Source of the DNA: Deltaproteobacteria bacterium | GTDB taxonomy: Bacteria; Myxococcota_A; Polyangia; Polyangiales; JADJMO01 | Direction: 5' to 3' | Length of the DNA: 42,457 nucleotides | Assembly: GCA_022843175.1 (NCBI GenBank) | Contig: JALHOE010000058.1 | Span: 1-42,457, forward strand | In this document: positions 16,552 through 23,371 of the stretch, piece by piece | Numbering within the stretch: the stretch's first letter is position 1 | Layout of the letters: each line of letters starts with the position of its first letter | Program-made: the position numbers and the translations under genes | Notes under the pieces: model-generated | What the model saw: the letters and a program-made list of their open reading frames with translations, nothing else | What the model was told of the DNA's origin: nothing | Databases searched by the model: none

Positions 16552-17214
16552 ATGCGCGCGTGGTTTCTTCTCGTTTTGATCGCGGGGTGTGCAGAGGCCG
16601 AGGACGACACCGGTCTGAAGATCACCGCCGACGGCGGCGCCGACACCGCAGTGGTCGACTCCGCGGCCCCCTCCGACACCGCCACGATGCCCGGGGACAC
16701 GTCGACCGAGGACGCCGTCGTCGACACCGGGCCCTGCAAGCTCGTCATCAACGAGGTCCAAACAGGGGATGGCTCCAGCGGCGGCGCCGACTTCGTCGAG
16801 CTCCACAACAGCTGCGACTCGGCGAAGTCGATCGGCAGCTACAAGCTCGTCTATCGCTCCGGGTCCGGCACCACCGATAGCGTCGTCTTCACCTTCGGCA
16901 GTGGCGCGAGCGTCCCCGCCAAGGGCTACCTGGTCGTCGGCGGCAGCGCGTTCACCGGCAGCAAGGACGGCACGCTCACCTCCGGTCTCAACAATACGGG
17001 CGCGTCGGTCGGCCTTCGCGACGCGTCGGACGGGCTCGTCGACGCGGTCGGCTACGGCACCGGCACGGGCGTGCTCGTCGAGGGCACGGCCGCGCCCGCG
17101 CCCGGTGACTCGACCCCGCCGAAGTCGATCGCTCGCACGCCCAACGGCGCCGACAGCGACAACAACGCGACCGACTTCAAAGTGGCGACGCCGACGCCCG
17201 GCGCCGCCAACTGA
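16552..17214 (+). CDS. lamin-tail-domain lipoprotein
   Basis: 220 residues. Signal peptide with lipobox LIAGC, then an Asp/Ala/Thr/Ser-rich linker (about 20-60). The main domain begins KLVINEVQTGDGSSGGADFVEL and continues with KSIGSYKLVYRSG, VPAKGYLVVGG and GASVGLRDASDGLVDAVGYG, the pattern of a lamin-tail (LTD) beta sandwich. Such domains are common on bacterial surface lipoproteins and often tether nucleases, but no catalytic domain is present here. The function is unknown; surface display is inferred. Confidence 0.85.
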   Translation: MRAWFLLVLIAGCAEAEDDTGLKITADGGADTAVVDSAAPSDTATMPGDTSTEDAVVDTGPCKLVINEVQTGDGSSGGADFVELHNSCDSAKSIGSYKLVYRSGSGTTDSVVFTFGSGASVPAKGYLVVGGSAFTGSKDGTLTSGLNNTGASVGLRDASDGLVDAVGYGTGTGVLVEGTAAPAPGDSTPPKSIARTPNGADSDNNATDFKVATPTPGAAN

Positions 17215-17228
17215 AGCTCTGTCGGAAT

Positions 17229-17254
17229 CCCCCGGACTTCATTCAGTCCGGGGG
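17229..17254. terminator. bidirectional hairpin terminator
   Basis: A perfect 10-bp inverted repeat (CCCCCGGACT and AGTCCGGGGG) with a 6-nt loop lies between two convergent genes (stops at 17214 and 17278). There is no clear T-tract on either strand, so termination strength is uncertain, but location and stem stability fit a shared terminator. Confidence 0.7.
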
Positions 17255-17277
17255 GGCTCACGGCTCTCGAGCCTGCG

Positions 17278-18171
17278 TCATCCGTACTGATACGCCGAGA
17301 ATCGAAGCCCGGTGATCGTGCCGTTGTAGGCGACCGAGCCCTTGTCGGCGCCGGCCGCGCCCGCGATGACCATCAGCGGCAGGAGGTGCTCCTCGCGCGG
17401 ATGACAGAGGCGGCCCGCGGGTGCCTTCGCCCACTCGGCGAGCTTGGCATCGCGCGCCTCGGGGCTCAGCGTCGCGGCCTCGCGCAGCCACGCGTCGAAC
17501 GTCTCGGAGTGCACCACCGCGCGCGGATCGTTGAAGCCGCGCATGTTGTGATAACTCATCCCGCTGCCGACGATGAACACGCCCTCGTCGCGGAGCGGCG
17601 CCAGCGCGCGGCCCATCGCGAGGTGCTCGGCCGGGTCGAGGCCCTTCTTGAGCGAGAGCTGCACCGTCGGCACGTCGGCGTCGGGATAGGTGAGCTTGAG
17701 CGGCACGAAGGTGCCGTGATCGAACCCGCGGTTCGGATCCTCTGCCGTCGCGAAGCCGGCTGCGCCGAGGAGCTCGCGTACGCGCGCGGCGACGCCGCGA
17801 TGGCCCGGCGCGGGCCACTGGATCGTGTACGACTCGGGCGGGAAGCCGTAGTAGTCGTAGAGCATCGGCGGCTTCTCGTTGGTCATCACCGTGGGGACGG
17901 CCTCTTCCCAGTGCGCCGACACCACCAGGAGCGCCTTGGGCGGCGCTTTGGGGAGCGACTTCACCGAGCGGAGGTAGGCGGCGAGAGCGTCGAGCTCCTC
18001 TTTCTTGCCGAACCCCATCTCGACAAATGGCCAGGGGCCGCCACCGTGCGGGAGGAACACAACGGGCATTCGGTTCGGGGACGAGGACACGGGTGATTGC
18101 TCCTTCTTCTCCGTGCGGCACGCCGCGACGGCGGCGACGGTGGCGAGGGCTGCGCGGCGGGTGATCGGCAC
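17278..18171 (-). CDS. LigB-type extradiol dioxygenase with Tat lipoprotein-like N-terminus
   Basis: 297 residues from a GTG. Catalytic family motifs of the class III extradiol (DODA/YgiD) group are present: VVFLPHGGGPW (H42), VVSAHWEE (H87), GFDHGTFVPL (H152) and CHPREEHLLPLMV (H257, H262). These bind a metal ion and act on catechol-like substrates. The N-terminus ITRRAALATVAAVAAC shows a twin-arginine pair followed by a lipobox (Cys18), which is odd for a usually cytoplasmic enzyme. Met35 just before the catalytic domain could give a cytoplasmic form. A LysR gene diverges 65 bases away and is the likely regulator. Confidence 0.88.
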   Translation of the reverse strand: MPITRRAALATVAAVAACRTEKKEQSPVSSSPNRMPVVFLPHGGGPWPFVEMGFGKKEELDALAAYLRSVKSLPKAPPKALLVVSAHWEEAVPTVMTNEKPPMLYDYYGFPPESYTIQWPAPGHRGVAARVRELLGAAGFATAEDPNRGFDHGTFVPLKLTYPDADVPTVQLSLKKGLDPAEHLAMGRALAPLRDEGVFIVGSGMSYHNMRGFNDPRAVVHSETFDAWLREAATLSPEARDAKLAEWAKAPAGRLCHPREEHLLPLMVIAGAAGADKGSVAYNGTITGLRFSAYQYG

Positions 18172-18236
18172 GACTCCCCGATTGTGTCCATGTTTCGGTG
18201 TCGTGACTATGGGGCCGTGATAGAACGCAGCGTTGC

Positions 18237-19115
18237 ATGAACGAAACAATCGAGCTCGACGCGCTGGCGCTGTTCGTCGCCGTGGCCGAGACGATGAGCT
18301 TCACGCGCGCGGCCGCGCGGCTCGGCACCACCAAGGCGACCGTCAGCCGCTCGATCGCCAAGCTCGAGGCGCTCGTCGGCGCCGAGCTCGTGCATCGGAC
18401 CACGCGCAGCGTGTCGCTCAGCACCGCGGGCACCGCGCTCTACGAGCGGGTCGCGCCGCACGTCGCCGCGCTGCGTGGGGTCGCCACCTCGCTCCCCGAG
18501 AGCGAGTCGCTGCCCGCCGGCGAGCTGCGGATCACCGCGCCGTTCGACTTCGGCGTGATCGTCCTGCCCGAGGTGGTCGCTCGCTTCGGCCTGCGGTTCC
18601 CCGGCGTGCGCGTCGACGTGCACCTCACCAACGACCTCGTCGACCTCGTCGCGGGGAGGTTCGACCTCGCGATCCGGGCCGCGAGCTCCAAGCTCAAGGC
18701 GTCCTCGCTCACCGTGCGCCGACTCGCGGCGCTGTCGGCCGGCACCTACGCGGCGCCCTCGTACGTCGCGCGTCGCGGGAGCCCGCGCGCGCTCGGGGAC
18801 GGAGACCACGACTGGGCGGTCCACCCGGGGCTCGCGCCAGTGCGCTTTCCCAAGCGGTTCGTGCCGCGGGTCACCTCGAACGACCTCTACTTCCTCCGCG
18901 ACCTGCTCCGCGCGGGCATGCACGTGGGCGTGTTGCCGACGTTCGTCGCCGAGCCGCTGGTCGCGCTCGGTGAGCTCGTGCGGATCCTCCCGGTGAAGCT
19001 GCACGGCGCCGGGCTCGTGCTGCTCTACCCGTCGAGCGGCCAGGTGGCGCCGAAGATCACCGCCTTTCGCGACGTGCTGCTCGAGACGTTGCGCGCCCGT
19101 CCGCTGCCCTCGTAG
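18237..19115 (+). CDS. LysR-family transcriptional regulator
   Basis: 292 residues. The N-terminal winged helix has the typical sequence AVAETMSFTRAAARLGTTKATVSRSIAKLEALVGAELV, seen here as MSFTRAAARLGTTKATVS (about 20-37). A substrate-binding domain (about 90-290) follows with ELRITAPFDFG and the hinge-type DLVAGRFDLAIRA. It is divergent from the LigB dioxygenase, the classic LysR arrangement, so it probably controls that gene and itself from the 65-base spacer. Inducer unknown. Confidence 0.92.
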   Translation: MNETIELDALALFVAVAETMSFTRAAARLGTTKATVSRSIAKLEALVGAELVHRTTRSVSLSTAGTALYERVAPHVAALRGVATSLPESESLPAGELRITAPFDFGVIVLPEVVARFGLRFPGVRVDVHLTNDLVDLVAGRFDLAIRAASSKLKASSLTVRRLAALSAGTYAAPSYVARRGSPRALGDGDHDWAVHPGLAPVRFPKRFVPRVTSNDLYFLRDLLRAGMHVGVLPTFVAEPLVALGELVRILPVKLHGAGLVLLYPSSGQVAPKITAFRDVLLETLRARPLPS

Positions 19116-19127
19116 GGTGTGCGTCGC

Positions 19128-19472
19128 ATGAAGCGAAGCGATGCGGCCGAGAAGGCCAAGCGCGCTGCGGCCCACCTCGGGCGCCCGGGCGAGCTGTGCA
19201 AGGCCGAGCCCGGCGCGTACCGGCCGGTGGTCAACCGCGCGCGCTGCGAGGGCAAGCGCGACTGCGTCGACGTCTGCCCCTACGACGTGTTCGAGGTGCG
19301 GAAGATCGACGCCGCCGAGTACGACGCGCTCCCGTTCCTCGTCCGGCTCAAGCTGTTCGCGCACGGCAAGCAGACGGCCTACACGCCTCATCAAGACGCG
19401 TGTCGCGCGTGCGGGCTCTGTGTCGTCGCCTGCCCCGAGCGCGCGATCACGCTGGAGACGATTGGCGCGTAG
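19128..19472 (+). CDS. 7Fe/8Fe-type ferredoxin
   Basis: 114 residues. The second cluster motif is complete: C92-x2-C95-x2-C98-x3-C102-P. The first is C40-x5-C46-x3-C50-P, which lacks one Cys of the usual four and resembles the 3Fe-4S site of 7Fe ferredoxins. An N-terminal basic helix-rich region (1-30) precedes them. It is cytoplasmic and an electron carrier; no partner enzyme is adjacent. It may be co-transcribed with the LysR gene, which stops 12 bases earlier. Confidence 0.88.
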   Translation: MKRSDAAEKAKRAAAHLGRPGELCKAEPGAYRPVVNRARCEGKRDCVDVCPYDVFEVRKIDAAEYDALPFLVRLKLFAHGKQTAYTPHQDACRACGLCVVACPERAITLETIGA

Positions 19473-19496
19473 CCACGGTTCTGACAAGGTTCGGGC

Positions 19497-20510
19497 GTGC
19501 GCGCCGCAGTCCTCGCGATCATGATCGGGTGCAGCTCCACCGAGGAGCCCGACCCGCGCATCCAGCGCGGCGCCGACGCCTACGCGAAGTACTGCGCGCT
19601 CTGCCACGGCGACCGCGGCCAGGGCTACGTGGCCGACAACGCCAACGCGCTCGCGCACCCCGAGTTCCTCGCCACCGCGACCGACGAGCTGCTCCGTCGC
19701 GCGATCGCCCGCGGCCGCCCCGGCACCACCATGAGCGCCTGGAGCAAGGCGGCGGGCGGCCCGCTCGACGACGGCACGATCGCCGACATGGTCGCGTTCC
19801 TCCGCAGCTGGCAGCGCGGCGCTCGGTTGGACGTGCACGGCCACAAGGTGGTCGGCGAGATTGCGCGCGCCGAGCCGATCTACGACGCGCAGTGCCGGGC
19901 CTGTCACGGCGCGCGCGGCGCGGGCGGCACCCATATGTCGATCGCGAGCCCCGAGTTTCTGATCACCGCGAGTGACGGCTTCCTCCGCCACGCGATCGAC
20001 AAGGGCCGCGGGGGCACCCCGATGCCCGGCTTCGGCGCAGAGCTCTCCGCGCAGCAGGTCGACGATCTGGTGGTGCTCATCCGCTCGTGGCAGCGGCCGC
20101 CGAGCGAGGGCACGCCGGTGCTGCCCGACAACACCGCGCCCGCGGTCCTCCATCCCACCGGCCCCGAGCCGGTGTTCCCCGAGGGGCGCTTCGTGTCGGT
20201 CGACGCGGTGAAGAAGGAGCTCGATCGCGGCGTGAAGCTCGTGCTGCTCGATGCGCGCCCCCCCGCGGACTACGTCTTCGACCACATCACGGGCGCGATC
20301 TCGGTCCCGTTCTACGAGGTCGACAAGCACCTCGCGCGGCTCCCGAAGGACGTGACCATCGTCGCCTACTGCGCGTGCCCCCACGCCGAGTCGGGGAGCG
20401 CGGTCGATGCGCTCGCGCGCAACGGCTACACGCGCGGCAAGGTGCTCGACGAGGGGGTTAATGTTTGGAAGGCGCGCGGGTATCCGATGACGGCGGGGGC
20501 GAAGCCCTGA
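19497..20510 (+). CDS. diheme cytochrome c fused to rhodanese domain (lipoprotein)
   Basis: 337 residues from a GTG. A short signal ends in a lipobox-like AIMIGC (Cys12). Two class I cytochrome domains carry CALCH (33-37) and CRACH (133-137), with Met79 and Met176 as likely sixth ligands. A C-terminal rhodanese domain (about 235-333) contains LLDARPPADYVFDHITGAI and an active loop YCACPHAES with Cys292 or Cys294. The fusion suggests a periplasmic redox reaction on a sulfur species coupled to the heme domains; that is inference. The loop is slightly longer than the classic six-residue version. Confidence 0.9.
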   Translation: MRAAVLAIMIGCSSTEEPDPRIQRGADAYAKYCALCHGDRGQGYVADNANALAHPEFLATATDELLRRAIARGRPGTTMSAWSKAAGGPLDDGTIADMVAFLRSWQRGARLDVHGHKVVGEIARAEPIYDAQCRACHGARGAGGTHMSIASPEFLITASDGFLRHAIDKGRGGTPMPGFGAELSAQQVDDLVVLIRSWQRPPSEGTPVLPDNTAPAVLHPTGPEPVFPEGRFVSVDAVKKELDRGVKLVLLDARPPADYVFDHITGAISVPFYEVDKHLARLPKDVTIVAYCACPHAESGSAVDALARNGYTRGKVLDEGVNVWKARGYPMTAGAKP

Positions 20511-20524
20511 GGTTGTCGGCGCCG

Positions 20525-20550
20525 TAGCCGCTCGCTTACGCGCGCGGCTA
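20525..20550. repeat. REP-like palindromic element, copy A
   Basis: A 26-base self-complementary element with 7-bp outer arms (TAGCCGC and GCGGCTA), one T/C mismatch, an inner 3-bp stem (CGC/GCG) and a TTAC loop. It matches one arm of the element at 31374-31399 at 22 of 25 aligned positions. Two of the three differences are a compensatory G-C swap in the outer stem. Confidence 0.65.
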
Positions 20551-20600
20551 TTGGGAGTCGCGCGCGGCTATTGGGTGTCGCGCGCGGCTATTTGGTGTCG
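20541..20600. repeat. three tandem 20-bp repeats across a stop codon
   Basis: Copies lie at 20541-20560, 20561-20580 and 20581-20600. Each is CGCGCGGCTATTGGGTGTCG or differs by one base. The first half of each copy equals the right arm of the adjacent palindromic element. The third copy encodes the last codons and the TAG stop of the selenoprotein gene on the minus strand, so the array looks like a duplication of the gene's 3' end joined to the palindrome. Confidence 0.85.
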
Positions 20601-21271
20601 GCGATGAGCTTCTTGACGCCGGCGTAGGCGGTGGGGTCGGAGAGGTCGGTGCTCACCCCGCCGCCGAACTTGAGATAGTGCGCGAGCTTGCCGTCGGTGC
20701 CGTAGACGTAGAAGTCGTCTTTGCCGCCGCCGTGCTGCTCCCACGCCTTCACCGCTTCGACGTCCTGGAACATGGGGAAGTCGGCGCGCGCGGTGAGGTC
20801 GGGCTGGTTCGCGACCGCGTCGATGGAGTTCACCGCGGCGAACTCGATCGTCTTGCCCTCTGCCTTCAGCTCTTTCTGCATCGCGTCCAACCTGGACGCT
20901 TGTGATTGGCAAAAGCCTCACCAGCCGGAGAGGAGCGCTACGACCGTCACCTTTCCCTTGAAGCCGTCGAGGCCGTAGGTCTTCTTGAAGCCGGGGCTCT
21001 TGGGTTGGAAGTCCTCGAGCTTCCAGGTGGGCATCGGCGCGCCGACGCACGTCTTGTCGATCACGCAGTCGGACGGGGCGTCGAGCACGTCGCTCGCGTC
21101 GGCGAGGAGGCCGTCGGAGGACGCGTCCGGCGCTTGGGTGTCGGGCGCGGAGTCCTTCTTGGCGCCGACGTCGACCGTGGCGTCGCCGAAGACCGCGGGC
21201 GGCGGCGTTTGCGAGCGGGTCTCGCTGCCGCATCCGAGCGCGAGGAGGAGAGAGAGCCAACCGAGGCGCAT
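20588..21271 (-). CDS. thioredoxin-fold lipoprotein, predicted selenoprotein (UxxC)
   Basis: 227 residues if the TGA at 20918-20920 is read as selenocysteine (residue 118). The signal peptide ends in a lipobox (LALGC, Cys14), followed by an Ala/Asp/Ser-rich linker and a thioredoxin-like domain. Strand VTVVALLSGW leads straight into U-G-F-C at the CxxC position, then helix QSQASRLDAMQKELKAEGK, DFPMFQDVEAVKAW and DDFYVYGTDGKLAHYL. The frame stays open for 109 codons beyond the TGA with intact fold motifs. A hairpin with SECIS features starts 18 nt downstream. Probably an envelope thiol/selenol oxidoreductase. The alternative, a stop mutation, is less likely because Sec sits exactly at the active site. 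Confidence 0.9.
20883..20899 (-). promoter_or_regulatory. bacterial SECIS-like hairpin
   Basis: On the mRNA strand GCGUCC and GGACGC form a perfect 6-bp stem around an AGGUU loop. The stem starts 18 nt after the in-frame UGA, placing the loop 24 nt after it. This is within the spacing used by bacterial SECIS elements, and the AGGU start of the loop matches the E. coli fdhF loop (AGGUCU) contacted by SelB. Inside the coding region, as bacterial SECIS elements always are. Confidence 0.8.
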
Positions 21272-21401
21272 ACGGGCGCTGAGGATAGCACGCCGCGCGC
21301 GCCGGTCTCGCGGGGTGCGCGCGCACGTGCGGCCTCCGTGCGCGCACGGGTCCGAGCGCGCGCGCACCGCGTGATTTACGGCGTTTCCTGCGTGTTCGCG
21401 G

Positions 21402-21418
21402 TTGGCACGTGCGCTGCT
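21402..21418 (+). promoter_or_regulatory. sigma-54-like promoter
   Basis: TTGGCACGTGCGCTGCT has the -24 GG and -12 GC separated by exactly ten bases, matching the TTGGCACG-N4-TTGCT consensus except for one C. It lies 66 bases before the ATG of the CARDB-like gene on the same strand, a suitable distance. The divergent selenoprotein gene starts 131 bases to the left, so an enhancer-binding activator site between them could affect both. Confidence 0.68.
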
Positions 21419-21483
21419 GTAGGGGCCGGCACCAACAACCAACGCGGCGCGAATCGCGACCGCATACGAAAAGGACTCGCCCC

Positions 21484-22146
21484 ATGAAGAAGCTCATCTC
21501 GCTCTCGCTCCTCGCCGTCGTCGCCGTCGCCGCCAGCGCCGCCCCGGCGCAGATCATGGTCATCCCGACCGGCCCGCTGACGATCGCGGGCGTGCCCGTC
21601 ACCGTCGCGTGCAAGAACCCCGGCTCGTCGCAGGACGTCGCCAAGACGCCGACCCTGACCAACACCACGAGCTTCGCGATCGCCAAGGGCAAGACGCTCA
21701 TGTGGAAGTCGAGCGACGGCGACAGCGGCAGCCTCAAGCTCGACGCGGATCTCGCGCCCGGCGCGTCGGTGAAGGCGATGGGCAAGGCGGGCAACGCGTA
21801 CACCTGCTCGGGCAGCTTCCTCGCGTACCCCGATCTCACGGTCGCGTCGGTCACGCCGGCGACGTCGGGCTTCACGGTGAAGGTGCAGAACCTCGACAAG
21901 CACGCGTACTCCGCGGGCTCCACGGTGAGGGTCGAGTTCCTCTCCTGCTCGACGAACGCGGTCATCGGCTCCGCGCAGGGCACCGTCTCGAGCATCCTCG
22001 CCGGCGGCTCCGCGACCGCGCTCGTCAGCGCGACCAAGCCCGGCAAGTCCTACCTGCGCATCACCGCGGACTCGGCGAAGCAGATCGTCGAGGGCAACGA
22101 GTCCAACAACACCTGGACCGAGAGCCTCAACGTTTGCGTGTACTGA
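21484..22146 (+). CDS. secreted CARDB-like protein
   Basis: 220 residues. Signal peptide MKKLISLSLLAVVAVAASAAPAQ-type (cleavage near residue 20). The C-terminal half (about 118-220) starts DLTVASVTPATSGFTVKVQN and ends VEGNESNNTWTESLNV, the pattern of a CARDB adhesion-like beta sandwich. The N-terminal half (LMWKSSDGDSGSLKL) may be a second beta domain. No lipobox, so secreted or periplasmic. Preceded by a sigma-54-like promoter, unusual for a structural protein and suggesting condition-specific expression. Function unknown. Confidence 0.82.
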   Translation: MKKLISLSLLAVVAVAASAAPAQIMVIPTGPLTIAGVPVTVACKNPGSSQDVAKTPTLTNTTSFAIAKGKTLMWKSSDGDSGSLKLDADLAPGASVKAMGKAGNAYTCSGSFLAYPDLTVASVTPATSGFTVKVQNLDKHAYSAGSTVRVEFLSCSTNAVIGSAQGTVSSILAGGSATALVSATKPGKSYLRITADSAKQIVEGNESNNTWTESLNVCVY

Positions 22147-22156
22147 GCCGCCTCGG

Positions 22157-22807
22157 CTACACGCGCTGCAACACCAGCAGCACGTGCAGGTAGACACACG
22201 CGCTCGCGACGACGACGAGCGCGTGGAAGACCTCGTGATACCCGAAGACGCGCGGCACCGGGTCGGGCCGCTTCAGCGCGTAGACGACGGCGCCCGCGCT
22301 GTAGATCACGCCGCTGGCGATGAGCCAACCGATCGAGCCCCACCCGACGATCGGGGCGCGCTCGATCACCTGACCGATGACCGTCCACCCGAGGATCACG
22401 CACAGCGTCGCGGTCGCCCACTTGGGCGCGTTCGGCCAGGCGAGGGACTTGACCACGCCGAAGAGCGCGCCCACCCAAATCGCGACGAGCGCGCCGTGAC
22501 CGCCAGCGCGCGAGGGCACGAGCGCGAAGAGCGGCGTGTACCCGCCGCCGATCAGCACGAAGATCGCTGCATGGTCGAGCCGACGCATGCGGAGGCGTGC
22601 CTCGGGAGACCAGCGCACGCGGTGGTAGAGCGCGCTCGTCCCGAACAGCAGGCTCAGCGCCGCGCCGAACACCAGGGACGCGCGTGACGCAGAGGGGTGG
22701 GCGAGGACGAGCCACGCCGTCGCGGCGAGCGCGACGAAGAACGCGACCTGATGCGACACGCCGCGAAGGAGCGGCTTCGTGACGAGGGGCGCGACGGCAG
22801 CCGACAT
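22157..22807 (-). CDS. hemolysin III / TrhA-family membrane protein
   Basis: 216 residues with seven predicted helices. Family markers: SALYHRVRWSPEARLRMRRL (metal His in SALYHR), LDHAAIFVLIGGGYTP, and FGYHEVFHALVV near the C-terminus supplying the His pair. The HlyIII/PAQR group has been linked to membrane fluidity homeostasis (TrhA) and metal binding; cytolysis is not established for most members. It ends 10 bases after the convergent CARDB-like gene. Start ATG at 22807. Confidence 0.9.
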   Translation of the reverse strand: MSAAVAPLVTKPLLRGVSHQVAFFVALAATAWLVLAHPSASRASLVFGAALSLLFGTSALYHRVRWSPEARLRMRRLDHAAIFVLIGGGYTPLFALVPSRAGGHGALVAIWVGALFGVVKSLAWPNAPKWATATLCVILGWTVIGQVIERAPIVGWGSIGWLIASGVIYSAGAVVYALKRPDPVPRVFGYHEVFHALVVVASACVYLHVLLVLQRV

Positions 22808-22844
22808 GGGCGCCGAGGAGTATCACGGCCTCGCGCGATTGTAC

Positions 22845-22865
22845 GTGCCCGTGCCCGTGCCCGTG
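22845..22865. repeat. GTGCCC microrepeat
   Basis: Three perfect GTGCCC hexamers plus GTG lie in the spacer between the divergent hemolysin III and Kazal genes. Simple-sequence repeats in a promoter region can vary in length; no further meaning is visible. Confidence 0.6.
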
Positions 22866-22921
22866 GGTGCACGATCTGCGCGGCAAGGGCATTGCTCCCT
22901 TAACCCTCTTGGAGGTGCGCT

Positions 22922-23371
22922 ATGTCCCTCACCACCAAGATCCTCGGGACATTGCCGCTACTTGCCCTAGCGAGCTTCGGCAATCTGTTCGCTGGGTGCG
23001 CAAGCGACAACATCGAATCCGCCAACGGGGGCAACGATCTCAAGGGCGTCGTGCCCGATGACGAGGCCGTCATCACCCCCACTCGCCAGCAGTCGTGCAA
23101 CGGGCCGCTCGACCAGGCGTGCCCTGCCACGCACTACTGCAACTCGCTCACCTGCTCGGCGCCCGGCCAGTGCCTGCCGAAGCCCGAGAGCTGCTCCCGG
23201 ATCGACCTGCCCGTCTGTGGCTGCGACGGCAACACCTACGAGAGCGCGTGCGAAGCACAGCGCGCAGGCGTCGGTGTCTCTGCCCATACAGCGTGCGCGC
23301 CGATCCCGTTCGACCCGGTGCCGGTCGCGCCCGAGCGGCGGCCGATCATTCTGCCGATGAACACGCTGTGA
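22922..23371 (+). CDS. Kazal-domain lipoprotein
   Basis: 149 residues. A strong GGAGG lies six bases before the ATG. Signal peptide with lipobox LFAGC. The central region CNGPLDQACPATHYCNSLTC and the Kazal-type core SRIDLPVCGCDGNTYESACE (about 100-120) give the Cys pattern C..PVCGCDGxTYxxxC, with a last C in SAHTAC. Kazal domains inhibit serine proteases; the reactive-site residues cannot be judged. Surface-anchored inhibitor or structural module, perhaps protecting the cell from its own or others' proteases. Confidence 0.86.
   Translation: MSLTTKILGTLPLLALASFGNLFAGCASDNIESANGGNDLKGVVPDDEAVITPTRQQSCNGPLDQACPATHYCNSLTCSAPGQCLPKPESCSRIDLPVCGCDGNTYESACEAQRAGVGVSAHTACAPIPFDPVPVAPERRPIILPMNTL

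Noticed and set aside
20588-21271. The gene as a pseudogene split by a nonsense mutation at 20918
   Set aside because: The TGA sits at the active-site Cys, a SECIS-like hairpin follows, and there is no further decay in the 109 codons downstream.
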